Origin: JAAYCI01 sp964371725
Lineage (GTDB): Bacteria > Bacillota > Clostridia > Oscillospirales > Ruminococcaceae
DNA: 64,000 bases
Direction of reading: 5' to 3'
Assembly (NCBI GenBank): GCA_964371725.1
Contig: CAYJNQ010000007.1
Location: 16,860 to 80,859 of the forward strand
The position numbers were made by a program, and so were the translations under genes. Of this stretch, positions 37,542 through 45,548 are shown piece after piece. Below the pieces are notes generated by a model that had not been told where the DNA came from, searched no databases, and saw nothing but the letters and a program-made list of their open reading frames with translations. Each line of letters opens with the position of its first letter. Within the stretch, counting starts at the first letter, position 1.

Positions 37542-39275
37542 ATGGATCTTTTACTTGGTAATGAAGCCATAGCACGTGGTGCTTATGAAGCCGGGGTGCG
37601 CGTGGCAACGGCTTATCCGGGAACACCTTCCACAGAAATTACAGAGGCGCTGGCCGCCACCACGGAAATCTATTGTGAATGGTCTCCCAACGAAAAAGTG
37701 GCGCTGGAAGTGGCACTCGGGGCTGCCATGGGTGGTGCCCGTGCTATGTGCAGCATGAAGCATGTAGGGCTTAATGTGGCAGCCGACCCACTGTTTACCT
37801 CGGCTTATTCGGGTATCTGTGGTGGTTTGGTTATCATTGTGGCAGACGACCCGGGAATGCATTCTTCACAGAACGAACAAGATTCGCGATACTATGCAAA
37901 AAGTGCGCATGTGCCTATGCTTGAGCCCTCCAATAGTGCCGAGTGCTTGGCCTTTACAAAACTTGCCTTTGAAATCAGCGAAGCCTACGATACGCCTGTG
38001 CTTGTGCGCCTCACCACGCGCGTGGCCCATGCACGCAGTTTGGTAGAGCTTGGTGAAGTGCAGGAAGTGGCGCTGCGCGATTATGTGAAAAACCCTGCCA
38101 AATATGTGATGATGCCGGGCTTTGCGCGTCTACGCCATCCGGTGGTGGTGAAACGAGAAGAAACTTTGCGTAGTGAGCTTTCGCGCTGGAATGTAAACAA
38201 AATTGAGCACCACGGGGACAAAAAGGTGGGCGTTGTTTGCAGTGGCAGTTGCTATCACTATGTGCGCGAGGCCTTGCCCAAGGCCTCGGTGCTCAAACTG
38301 GGCATTGCATATCCACTGGATGAAACGCTTGTACGAAAATTCCGAGACGAAGTGGAAAGCCTATATATTATTGAAGAATTAGAACCCTTTTATGAGGAAA
38401 AAATTCGGTCGCTTGGCATTGTTGTCGAGGCAGGGAAAGACCGTACAGGGCCTTTGGGTGAATTGTTTGCACGCAAAATCGCCCATTTATTTGCAGATGG
38501 CGAAGAGCCGGGCCCCATGGAAACAGGGGGTATTCCGGCGCGCCCACCCGTGCTATGTCCCGGTTGCCCGCACCGCGCTGTTTTTTATGTGCTATCGAAG
38601 CTTGGTGTGACGGTGTCGGGGGATATCGGGTGTTATACCTTAGGGGCTCTGCCTCCCCTTTCGTCGATGGACAGTGAAATTTGCATGGGTGCTGCCGTGG
38701 GCATGGCTTTGGGGCTTGAAAAGGCACGTGGGGCTCAATTTGCCGAAAACACCGTGGCTTTGCTTGGCGATTCCACCTTCATTCATTCGGGCATCACAGG
38801 GCTTATCGATATGGTGTACAACGGCTCGAATGGAACCGTACTCATTTTAGATAACTCCACCACCGGCATGACAGGCCACCAACAAAACCCAACCACCGGA
38901 AAAAACATTCGCTGTGAACCGGCGGCCAAAGTGAACTTGGAGGCCCTGTGTGAAAGCGTGGGTGTGGCTTCGGTGCGTGTGGTGGATCCGTTCGATATGA
39001 AGGCATTTGAGCTTGCGGTGAAAGAGGAAACCAAGCGCAGTGGTGTTTCGGTAATCATTGCACGTCGCCCTTGTGCCTTGCTTGATAAAAAACGTGAAAA
39101 GCCCTATCTGGTTGTGGAAAGCGCATGCATTCGCTGCGGCATTTGCATGAAAATTGGTTGTCCTGCCATTTGCCTTGAGGAAAAGACGGCCCGCATTATG
39201 CCGGAGCTCTGTGTCGGTTGCGGTCAATGTGCCGGCATATGTCCCAAAAATGCAATCCAAAGGGAGGAAAAGTAA
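37542..39275 (+). CDS. iorA: Indolepyruvate ferredoxin oxidoreductase, alpha subunit
   Basis: IorA with IorB oxidatively decarboxylates aryl pyruvates to aryl-acetyl-CoA, reducing ferredoxin. The 577-residue protein starts MDLLLGNEAIARGAYEAGV at 37542 (GGGGG lies 13 bases upstream, so spacing is loose). It has the N-terminal pyrimidine-type domain (AYPGTPSTEITEAL), a TPP-binding domain (GDIGCYTLGALPPL, GDSTFIHSGITGL), and two C-terminal 4Fe-4S ferredoxin motifs (CIRCGICMKIGC and CVGCGQCAGIC). One base separates it from iorB. Substrates are likely the transamination products of Trp, Phe and Tyr. Confidence 0.96.
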   Translation: MDLLLGNEAIARGAYEAGVRVATAYPGTPSTEITEALAATTEIYCEWSPNEKVALEVALGAAMGGARAMCSMKHVGLNVAADPLFTSAYSGICGGLVIIVADDPGMHSSQNEQDSRYYAKSAHVPMLEPSNSAECLAFTKLAFEISEAYDTPVLVRLTTRVAHARSLVELGEVQEVALRDYVKNPAKYVMMPGFARLRHPVVVKREETLRSELSRWNVNKIEHHGDKKVGVVCSGSCYHYVREALPKASVLKLGIAYPLDETLVRKFRDEVESLYIIEELEPFYEEKIRSLGIVVEAGKDRTGPLGELFARKIAHLFADGEEPGPMETGGIPARPPVLCPGCPHRAVFYVLSKLGVTVSGDIGCYTLGALPPLSSMDSEICMGAAVGMALGLEKARGAQFAENTVALLGDSTFIHSGITGLIDMVYNGSNGTVLILDNSTTGMTGHQQNPTTGKNIRCEPAAKVNLEALCESVGVASVRVVDPFDMKAFELAVKEETKRSGVSVIIARRPCALLDKKREKPYLVVESACIRCGICMKIGCPAICLEEKTARIMPELCVGCGQCAGICPKNAIQREEK

Positions 39276-39276
39276 A

Positions 39277-39849
39277 ATGGAATCTCTGAATGTTGTAATT
39301 GTGGGCGTGGGTGGGCAGGGTAGTTTGCTTGCCAGCCGCATTTTGGGAAGTATCGCGCTTGCCCTTGGGTTGGATGTGAAGGTGAGTGAAGTGCATGGTA
39401 TGAGCCAGCGTGGCGGCTCTGTTACTACTTATGTGCGCATGGGCAAAGAAGTGCAAGCCCCCATTATTGAGCAGAAAGGTGCCGATTATGTGCTGGCTTT
39501 TGAAGAGCTGGAGGCACTGCGCGCCCTGCCCTGCCTAAGCCCAAACGGCGCGATGATTGTGAACAAGCAAAAAACACCGCCGATGCCTGTTATCACGGGT
39601 GCCGCAGAATATCCCGGTGGTATTTTGAAGCGGATTGAACAGGAGGCCGACCGGGTTGTGGCCGTGGATGCCTTGCCCTTGGCTGCGGCTGCGGGCACAG
39701 AAAAAGCAGTAAATGTGGTGCTTTTGGGTGTTTTGGCCGCGCAACTCCCTTTGGAAAAACAGTTGTGGGTCGATGCCTTGCACACCCACGTACACGAGCG
39801 TTTTCGTCCTGCCAATTTGGCGGCATTTGAAGCAGGGTTTGGCCTATAA
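39277..39849 (+). CDS. iorB: Indolepyruvate ferredoxin oxidoreductase, beta subunit
   Basis: A 190-residue gamma-type 2-oxoacid oxidoreductase domain that pairs with IorA. ATG at 39277 has AGGGAGG nine bases upstream inside the end of iorA. It starts with VVIVGVGGQGSLLASRILG and has EVHGMSQRGGSV, both standard for IorB. The tight coupling to iorA supports a 1:1 complex. Confidence 0.96.
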   Translation: MESLNVVIVGVGGQGSLLASRILGSIALALGLDVKVSEVHGMSQRGGSVTTYVRMGKEVQAPIIEQKGADYVLAFEELEALRALPCLSPNGAMIVNKQKTPPMPVITGAAEYPGGILKRIEQEADRVVAVDALPLAAAAGTEKAVNVVLLGVLAAQLPLEKQLWVDALHTHVHERFRPANLAAFEAGFGL

Positions 39850-39903
39850 AGGATTGCCTTTTGCCCTTGTAAGCATCACAAATAATAGAGAGGAAGCAAA
39901 GCT

Positions 39904-41214
39904 ATGTATTGGAACAAGCCTGTAGAAACCATGGAGCGCAGCGAACTGGAGGCTCTGCAATTGGCGCGATTGCAAGACACCATTCGCCGTGTGTATACAA
40001 ACGTGCCAACTTACCGCGAGCAGATGCAAAAAGAAAGTTTGGCTCCGGAAGACATCCAAAGCCTTGCCGACTTGAGGCGCTTGCCCTTTACACAAAAAAC
40101 AGATTTGCGCGACAACTACCCCTATGGTTTGTTTGCTGCACCACAAGATGAAATTGTGCGTATTCACGCCTCTTCCGGAACTACGGGAAAACCCATTGTG
40201 GCGGGCTACACGGCGCGGGATTTGCGCGTGTGGAGTGAGGTTGTGGCACGGTGTCTTGGTTGTGCCCATGTCACTTCCACCGATACCGTACAAGTGGCCT
40301 ATGGTTACGGTCTTTTCACCGGAGGGCTCGGTCTCCACTATGGTGTAGAGCGCATGGGCAGCAAGGTGGTGCCCATCTCGGCCGGTAACACCCAGCGCCA
40401 GCTTATGCTTATGGAAGACCTTGGCACCACGGCCATTGCCTGTACGCCCTCCTATGCCCTGATGTTGGGCGAAACACTTAAAGAACAAAAGTTCGACCTT
40501 TCGCGTTTGCAACTCAAAACGGGTATTTTTGGTGCAGAGCCTTGGACAGAGGCCATGCGTCGTCAAATTGAAGAATATCTCAATATCAAAGCGCTGGATA
40601 TTTATGGCCTCACCGAAACCATTGGTCCGGGTGTTGGCATGGAGTGCATGGAGGGCCAGCACGGCCTGCACATTTGGGAGGATCACTTCCTCATTGAGAT
40701 TCTGAACCCGGATACGGACGAGCCCGTGCCGGATGGTGAAATGGGTGAGCTTTGCATCACCACCATCACCAAGGAGGGTATGCCCACCATTCGTTACAGA
40801 ACACACGATTTAACTGCCATTATTCCTGAGCCTTGTGCTTGCGGACGCACGCACCGACGCATCCAGCGCCTGCGCGGGCGCACCGATGACATGCTTATTA
40901 TCCGTGGCGTGAATGTGTTCCCCTCGCAGGTAGAAAGTGCTATTTTGAATGTGCCGGGCATTGCACCACATTACCTTTTGGTGGTGGATCGCGTAAATAA
41001 CCTCGATGTGCTTGAAGTGCAGGTAGAGTTGTCGCCGGAGCTTTGGTCGGACGGTGTGCGCGAAATGGAAGAGTTGAGCGCCAAGGTGCGTAAGGCCATT
41101 GAACAGGTGCTGGGGCTTGGCGTGAAACTGCGCCTGATGGAGCCCGGTTCCATTGAACGCAGTGAAGGGAAAAGCAAACGAACCATCGACAAACGAAAAC
41201 TGATAGATGACTAA
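39904..41214 (+). CDS. Phenylacetate-CoA ligase family aryl-CoA ligase
   Basis: A 436-residue AMP-forming ligase of the PaaK family. It has the adenylation P-loop HASSGTTGKPIV near residue 90, YGLTETIGPG and the C-terminal IIRGVNVFPSQVE. PaaK enzymes convert phenylacetate and ATP to phenylacetyl-CoA. Next to iorAB it probably handles the arylacetate or aryl-CoA product of amino acid breakdown, in either direction. ATG at 39904 behind AGAGAGGAAG. The direct neighbour is an ACT-domain protein, a combination seen repeatedly in anaerobes. Confidence 0.93.
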   Translation: MYWNKPVETMERSELEALQLARLQDTIRRVYTNVPTYREQMQKESLAPEDIQSLADLRRLPFTQKTDLRDNYPYGLFAAPQDEIVRIHASSGTTGKPIVAGYTARDLRVWSEVVARCLGCAHVTSTDTVQVAYGYGLFTGGLGLHYGVERMGSKVVPISAGNTQRQLMLMEDLGTTAIACTPSYALMLGETLKEQKFDLSRLQLKTGIFGAEPWTEAMRRQIEEYLNIKALDIYGLTETIGPGVGMECMEGQHGLHIWEDHFLIEILNPDTDEPVPDGEMGELCITTITKEGMPTIRYRTHDLTAIIPEPCACGRTHRRIQRLRGRTDDMLIIRGVNVFPSQVESAILNVPGIAPHYLLVVDRVNNLDVLEVQVELSPELWSDGVREMEELSAKVRKAIEQVLGLGVKLRLMEPGSIERSEGKSKRTIDKRKLIDD

Positions 41215-41232
41215 ATGGGAGGTGCTTTGGGG

Positions 41233-41667
41233 ATGTATGCAAAACAGATTACCGCATTGATTGAACTAAAAAAAGGGCGCTTGGTGGATTTGACAAAACT
41301 GCTGGGCGACAACGGGATCGACCTTGTGGCACTTTCTTTGGCTGACAACGTGGATTTCATGATGGTGCGCGCCATTGTGAGCGACCCGGAAAAAGCCTTA
41401 CAAGTGTTGCAACATTCAGGCTACACGGCGAAACAAAATGATGTGCTGGCGGTTGCCGTTTCGGATACCCCGGGCGGGCTTGCCACAGCGCTTGAAACCT
41501 TAAAAGAAAACGACATCACCATTTTGTATATGTATTCTCTCGTTCGCCGTGTGGGAGAAAAAGCTGTGATTATTTTCCGCGTAGAAGAGCAGGAAAAAGC
41601 GCTACAAAAGCTGCAAGAAGCCGGCGTGGAGCTGTTTTGTCAACAACAGTTGATTTCGGACAAATAA
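41233..41667 (+). CDS. ACT domain protein (tandem ACT)
   Basis: A 144-residue protein with two ACT-like repeats: an N-terminal KKGRLVDLTKLLGDNGIDL and a second SDTPGGLATALETLKENDI. ACT domains bind amino acids. The ATG at 41233 follows GGGAGG by ten bases; a TTG at 41227 is the alternative. It is the last gene of the ior-ligase cluster and may sense aromatic amino acids for that pathway, possibly by acting on the ligase; this is inference from position. Confidence 0.88.
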   Translation: MYAKQITALIELKKGRLVDLTKLLGDNGIDLVALSLADNVDFMMVRAIVSDPEKALQVLQHSGYTAKQNDVLAVAVSDTPGGLATALETLKENDITILYMYSLVRRVGEKAVIIFRVEEQEKALQKLQEAGVELFCQQQLISDK

Positions 41668-42068
41668 AAGGAGCTCGGGTTTGCTTGTATACACAGTAAA
41701 CATGCAAAGACAATCTCTTGCCATTGCCCCAAATAAAACCGAATAATTCGGAAAATGAAGCGAACAAAAGCAGTCTAAAACCCAATCAGAGCAAAAATAG
41801 GAAAACAACAATCTGCGCAAAAGAGCGAGCATTCTTTTGCGCAGATTGTTGCTTAGCAAGCGAAGAGCGGCCTTGGCCTGCAAAGAGTTATGCCTCACTT
41901 TGCACCGGCATCGGCATTTGCACGATTTTTTGTTATACTTTTTTGGAATGACGATGATTTTTTCCAAAGATGATATTTTATGCAAACAAACATCGGCGCC
42001 AAAACAGGGCGAATCAAGGGGTTTAAACGCAACGCAACATTGTTAATAAAAATACAATTAAGTTTTGC
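41668..42068 (+). other. Non-coding stretch between the ACT gene and fhs
   Basis: About 400 bases without a convincing gene. It holds a palindrome CCGAA-TAA-TTCGG near 41743, a long inverted repeat at 41804-41851, an extended -10 element TGTTATACT ending at 41939, and a 32-codon open frame starting at 41948 without a ribosome site. The fhs promoter follows. Confidence 0.5.
41804..41851. repeat. Long inverted repeat
   Basis: AACAATCTGCGCAAAAGA and TCTTTTGCGCAGATTGTT pair perfectly (18 bases) with a loop of about nine. There is no T-run, so it is a poor intrinsic terminator, although it sits where the ior cluster transcript should end. Confidence 0.7.
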
Positions 42069-42096
42069 TTGCATTTTGGCGAATTTGTGTCATAAT
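42069..42096 (+). promoter_or_regulatory. Promoter of fhs
   Basis: TTGCAT (42069-42074), 16 bases, CATAAT (42091-42096), about 70 bases before fhs. Confidence 0.6.
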
Positions 42097-42167
42097 AAAA
42101 ATAAGAAGGATGTATACTGGGAAGGTATCGGGCCCGGGTACAGACAATAAGAAAGGATGAAACAAAC

Positions 42168-43844
42168 ATGGGATTTAAATCAGACATCGAAATCGCACAA
42201 GAAAACGAGATGCGCCCAATCAGCGAGATTGCCGACGCATTGGGGGTGGCGGAGCAATATCGCGAGCCATATGGCTTTTATAAGGCAAAAATTGACGACG
42301 CTTTGCTGCGGGAGAAGAAAGACAGCCCGGATGGCAAACTGATTTTGGTAACGGCCATCAACCCAACACCGGCCGGTGAGGGAAAAACTACGACAAGTGT
42401 AGGGCTTGCAGACGGCTTGCGTGCCATTGGCAAAAAAAGCGTAGTGGCTTTGCGCGAGCCTAGCCTCGGCCCTGTGTTCGGTGTAAAGGGTGGTGCTGCC
42501 GGCGGCGGTTATGCACAGGTGGTTCCGATGGAAGACATCAACCTGCATTTCACGGGCGATTTCCACGCCATTGGTGCCGCAAACAACCTGCTTGCAGCCA
42601 TGCTAGACAACCATATCTTCCAAGGCAATGCCCTTGGAATCGACACACGCCGCATCACATGGAGACGCGCTGTGGATATGAACGACCGCCAGTTGCGCAA
42701 CATCACAGACGGACTTGGTGGACGAATCAACGGTGTGCCGCGTGAAGATGGGTTTGATATCACCGTGGCAAGTGAAGTTATGGCTATTCTGTGCCTCTCG
42801 GAGAGCATTGCCGATTTGAAGAGCCGCCTTGCCCGCATCATCATCGGATATACCCGCGAAGAAGAGCCCGTCACCGCTGGCCAACTCAATGCGCAAGGTG
42901 CCATGGCAGCTCTTTTGAAAGATGCCATCAAGCCGAACCTTGTGCAAACACTTGAGCGCACTCCGGCTTTCATCCATGGTGGCCCGTTTGCCAACATTGC
43001 CCACGGTTGCAACAGTGTAATGGCCACTCGTATGGCATTGAAATTCGGTGATTATGTGGTTACCGAAGCCGGCTTTGGCGCAGACCTTGGCGCCGAAAAA
43101 TTCCTTGATATCAAGTGCCGCGCCGCAGGGCTTCGTCCGGATGCCGTTGTGGTGGTTGCCACAATCCGCGCACTGAAACATCACGGCGGTGTTGCCAAAG
43201 ATGCCCTGAACAACGAAAATCTTGAGGCTCTTGAAAAAGGTTTGCCGAACTTGCTTCGTCATGCCTCGAACATCAAAGATGTGTTTGGCCTGCCTTGTGC
43301 CATTGCCATCAACGCATTCCCCACCGATACCGAAGCAGAGCTCAATCTTTTGCGAGACAAGTGCAAAGAGCTGGGTATTCCTGTGGCACTTTCGGAAGTG
43401 TGGGCCAAAGGTGGCGAGGGCGGAAAAGCCTTGGCCGAAGAGGTTGTGCGCCTTTGCGAAGAGAAAAACGATTTCCGCTTCTGCTATGAGCTAGAGGATA
43501 GCATCGAGGATAAATTGCGCAAAATTGTGCAAAAAGTTTATCATGGTGCCGATGTGCAAATTTTGCCCGCAGCCGCAAAACAGATGAAAATGCTGGAAGC
43601 ACAAGGCTTTGGCAATTTGCCCATCTGCATGGCAAAAACACAGTATAGCTTCTCTGACAACGCAAAACTGCTCGGTGCACCGGAAGGATTTGTGCTCAGC
43701 GTGCGCAACCTGAAAGTGAGTGCCGGCGCCGGCTTTATTGTGGCTCTTACCGGTGATATCATGACGATGCCCGGGTTGCCCAAAGTGCCTTCGGCAGAAA
43801 AAATCGACGTGGACGAAACCGGTAAAATTACAGGTTTGTTCTAA
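42168..43844 (+). CDS. fhs: Formate-tetrahydrofolate ligase
   Basis: Fhs makes 10-formyl-THF from formate, THF and ATP, feeding one-carbon units to purine synthesis and, in acetogens, the Wood-Ljungdahl methyl branch. The 558-residue protein has the P-loop PTPAGEGKTTTSVGLAD near residues 64-80, then EPSLGPVFGVKGGAAGGGYAQ and FTGDFHAIGAANNLL. ATG at 42168 with GAAAGGA upstream. It is monocistronic, with its own promoter and terminator. The purN and AICAR transformylase products use its product. Confidence 0.97.
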   Translation: MGFKSDIEIAQENEMRPISEIADALGVAEQYREPYGFYKAKIDDALLREKKDSPDGKLILVTAINPTPAGEGKTTTSVGLADGLRAIGKKSVVALREPSLGPVFGVKGGAAGGGYAQVVPMEDINLHFTGDFHAIGAANNLLAAMLDNHIFQGNALGIDTRRITWRRAVDMNDRQLRNITDGLGGRINGVPREDGFDITVASEVMAILCLSESIADLKSRLARIIIGYTREEEPVTAGQLNAQGAMAALLKDAIKPNLVQTLERTPAFIHGGPFANIAHGCNSVMATRMALKFGDYVVTEAGFGADLGAEKFLDIKCRAAGLRPDAVVVVATIRALKHHGGVAKDALNNENLEALEKGLPNLLRHASNIKDVFGLPCAIAINAFPTDTEAELNLLRDKCKELGIPVALSEVWAKGGEGGKALAEEVVRLCEEKNDFRFCYELEDSIEDKLRKIVQKVYHGADVQILPAAAKQMKMLEAQGFGNLPICMAKTQYSFSDNAKLLGAPEGFVLSVRNLKVSAGAGFIVALTGDIMTMPGLPKVPSAEKIDVDETGKITGLF

Positions 43845-43860
43845 ACCCAACTGAATAACA

Positions 43861-43903
43861 AAAAAAACAGGCATGGTGGCGCAATATACCCATGCCTGTT
43901 TTT
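43861..43903 (+). terminator. Terminator of fhs
   Basis: ACAGGCATGG pairs with CCATGCCTGT around a 13-base loop, flanked by an A-run and five T. Confidence 0.85.
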
Positions 43904-43935
43904 CTATTTTGTGTTTCTGTAAGTATGCAGCAGAC

Positions 43936-43965
43936 TTGACGAAAATGCAAATTTTGTGATACACT
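43936..43965 (+). promoter_or_regulatory. Promoter of the cysE leader
   Basis: TTGACG (43936-43941), 18 bases, TACACT (43960-43965). Transcription would start near 43972, giving a leader of about 180 bases before cysE. Confidence 0.6.
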
Positions 43966-43998
43966 GGACACCAGAATACTAGGAAAAGGGGCGGTGAA

Positions 43999-44061
43999 AT
44001 GAAAGCTTTACTTGGGAATGCCTGTTGTAGTTTTTCACCGCCTCGGCCTTTTTGTGTGTAG
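43999..44061 (+). CDS. Cysteine-codon leader peptide upstream of cysE
   Basis: A 20-codon frame encoding MKALLGNACCSFSPPRPFCV, with ATG at 43999 preceded by GGGGCGG seven bases before, and ending in tandem TAG TAG. Cys codons lie at positions 9, 10 (44023-44028) and 19, unusually dense for 20 codons, and a Pro-Pro-Arg-Pro stretch follows. It overlaps a set of alternative hairpins that end in a strong terminator before cysE. The design matches leader peptides of attenuators, in which ribosome stalling at codons for the pathway end-product allows readthrough. The peptide itself is probably without function. No homologue search was possible. Confidence 0.75.
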   Translation: MKALLGNACCSFSPPRPFCV

Positions 44062-44079
44062 TAGGCAGTTGTGAACGCA

Positions 44080-44118
44080 AAAGGCCCGGGGCTATGTTCA
44101 TGCCCCGGGCCTTTTTTT
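44080..44118 (+). terminator. Attenuator terminator before cysE
   Basis: AAAGGCCCGGGGC pairs perfectly with GCCCCGGGCCTTT around a 9-base loop, followed by T; it precedes the cysE start by 35 bases. Confidence 0.92.
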
Positions 44119-44153
44119 GAAGAAATTTCTGTGTTCCATAAAGGAGAATCTGC

Positions 44154-44849
44154 ATGAGTTTGCTAGGAGATGCAAAAAACATTCAAAACACCGACCCTGC
44201 CGGGGTTAGTTTGGCACAGGTTTTGTTTTTATACCCGGGTTTTCATATCCTCATTTTTCACCGTGTTGCCCATTGGCTCTATTTGCATCGCCGGTTTTTT
44301 CTGGCCCGCATGGTAAGCCAAATCGGGCGCAATGCAACGGGCATTGAAATTCATCCGGGCGCAACCATTGGCAACAAGCTTTTCATTGACCACGGCATGG
44401 GTGTTGTGATTGGAGAAACCGCCGAAGTGGGTGACGATGTAACCATTTATCACGGTGTTACCTTAGGCGGCACCGGCAAGCAAACCGGTAAGCGCCACCC
44501 CACCGTGCGGGACGGCGTATTGCTCGGGTCCGGAGTAAAGGTTTTGGGACCTGTGGTAATTGGTGAACGCAGTCGCATTGGTGCCAACAGCACCGTTTTG
44601 GCCGATATACCCTGTGATGCCACGGCTGTAGGCAGCCCGGCTGTGGTGGTGCGAAGCTATCCCAGCACTTCCCCCTGTACGGGCGGCGCGGTAAACCCAA
44701 GCGGAGAACTTGACCAAAGTCATTTTCCGAATGTGCTTGAAAAGCGCATTCACGACCTGGAAAAGAAGCTGGCACGCCTTGAACGCCAGGAAAGCCATCG
44801 TGCCAAACGGGAAGCAGACAATTCTCTGGATGCCTATGGTGAAGACTGA
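44154..44849 (+). CDS. cysE: Serine O-acetyltransferase
   Basis: CysE acetylates serine with acetyl-CoA, giving O-acetylserine for cysteine synthesis. The 231-residue protein is the short bacterial form with a helical N-terminus and a left-handed beta-helix of hexapeptide repeats (IEIHPGATIGNKLFIDHG, GVVIGETAEVGDDVTIYHG, LGSGVKVLGPVVIGERSRIG). The active-site histidines are in IDHGMG and YHGVTLGG. The C-terminus has an extra charged coiled-coil-like tail (EKRIHDLEKKLARLERQE). ATG at 44154 with AAGGAG seven bases upstream. Expression is probably set by the leader attenuator. cysK is not adjacent. Confidence 0.95.
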   Translation: MSLLGDAKNIQNTDPAGVSLAQVLFLYPGFHILIFHRVAHWLYLHRRFFLARMVSQIGRNATGIEIHPGATIGNKLFIDHGMGVVIGETAEVGDDVTIYHGVTLGGTGKQTGKRHPTVRDGVLLGSGVKVLGPVVIGERSRIGANSTVLADIPCDATAVGSPAVVVRSYPSTSPCTGGAVNPSGELDQSHFPNVLEKRIHDLEKKLARLERQESHRAKREADNSLDAYGED

Positions 44850-44880
44850 TGCGAGAGAGTGCAGAAAGGAAAACCCAAGT

Positions 44881-45402
44881 ATGAAACAGGAACTTTTGGT
44901 TGTGGTGGATATGCAAAAAGATTTTATCGATGGGGCGCTTGGCACCAAAGAGGCCGAGGCCATTGTGGAAAAGGTGTGCACGCTTATAGAACAATATCCA
45001 AGCGAGAACATCTATGCCACAAAAGACACCCACACAGAACACTACTTAGAAACCCAAGAAGGCAAACACTTGCCTGTGGTGCACTGTGTTAAAGGCACCG
45101 AGGGCTGGCAGTTTGACAAGCGCCTTGAACGGCTCAATCGGGCAACGGTGTTGGAAAAGCCTGTCTTTGGCTCTGCCGAGCTTGTGCACCGAATGAAAGA
45201 GCGTGCCGAAAAAGAACCCATTTCCATTACCTTGGTAGGGTTGTGCACCGATATCTGCGTTGTGTCGAATGCCATCCTACTCAAAAACCATCTGCCCGAT
45301 GTCGAACTTTTTGTGAAAGCCGATTGTTGCGCCGGTGTAACCCCCGAAACACACGAGGCGGCTTTAACCACAATGAAAATGTGCCAGATCCAAATTGTAT
45401 AA
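44881..45402 (+). CDS. Isochorismatase-fold cysteine hydrolase (nicotinamidase-like)
   Basis: A 173-residue hydrolase of the isochorismatase superfamily. The expected triad is visible: Asp10 (VVDMQKDF), Lys93 (EKPVFGS) and Cys126 in GLCTDICV. The TKDTH motif near residue 48 and the fold match nicotinamidase and related amidases more than isochorismatase proper. Nicotinamidases convert nicotinamide to nicotinate in NAD salvage, but substrate cannot be fixed here. ATG at 44881 with AGAAAGGA upstream. It starts 31 bases after cysE and is probably co-transcribed behind the same attenuator, ending at a terminator. Confidence 0.88.
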   Translation: MKQELLVVVDMQKDFIDGALGTKEAEAIVEKVCTLIEQYPSENIYATKDTHTEHYLETQEGKHLPVVHCVKGTEGWQFDKRLERLNRATVLEKPVFGSAELVHRMKERAEKEPISITLVGLCTDICVVSNAILLKNHLPDVELFVKADCCAGVTPETHEAALTTMKMCQIQIV

Positions 45403-45471
45403 CTGAAAATGTATGAACAAACATCGAGCCGAGTAAGGCAAGCGGAGTAGCCGGTGAATAGAGGCCTCTTA

Positions 45472-45515
45472 CAAGCCCTTTTGACATTTTACCGTGTTTT
45501 AGGGCTTGTTTTTTT
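45472..45515 (+). terminator. Terminator of the cysE-hydrolase unit
   Basis: CAAGCCCT pairs with AGGGCTTG around a 21-base loop and is followed by seven T. Confidence 0.8.
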
Positions 45516-45548
45516 GTTGAGAAAAGCCCAGAGGCGTATGAAACTCTA

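Larger units (their letters stand above)
43988..44118 (+). promoter_or_regulatory. Putative cysteine-responsive transcription attenuator of cysE
   Basis: Three pairings are visible. Hairpin 1: 43988-43999 with 44033-44044 (12 pairs, one G-T), enclosing the leader start and the Cys-Cys codons. Antiterminator: GGCCTTTT (44045-44052) with AAAAGGCC (44079-44086). Terminator: 44080-44092 with 44102-44114, then T-run. The antiterminator and terminator share 44080-44086, so they exclude each other. A ribosome held at codons 9-10 would leave 44045-44052 free and permit readthrough; one reaching the stop codon would cover those bases and let the terminator form. The mechanism is inferred from layout. 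Confidence 0.7.

Noticed and set aside
43972..44153. T-box or SAM riboswitch before cysE
   Set aside because: No T-box bulge (AGGGTGGNACCGCG-like) and no SAM aptamer core; the leader peptide with alternative hairpins explains the bases better.
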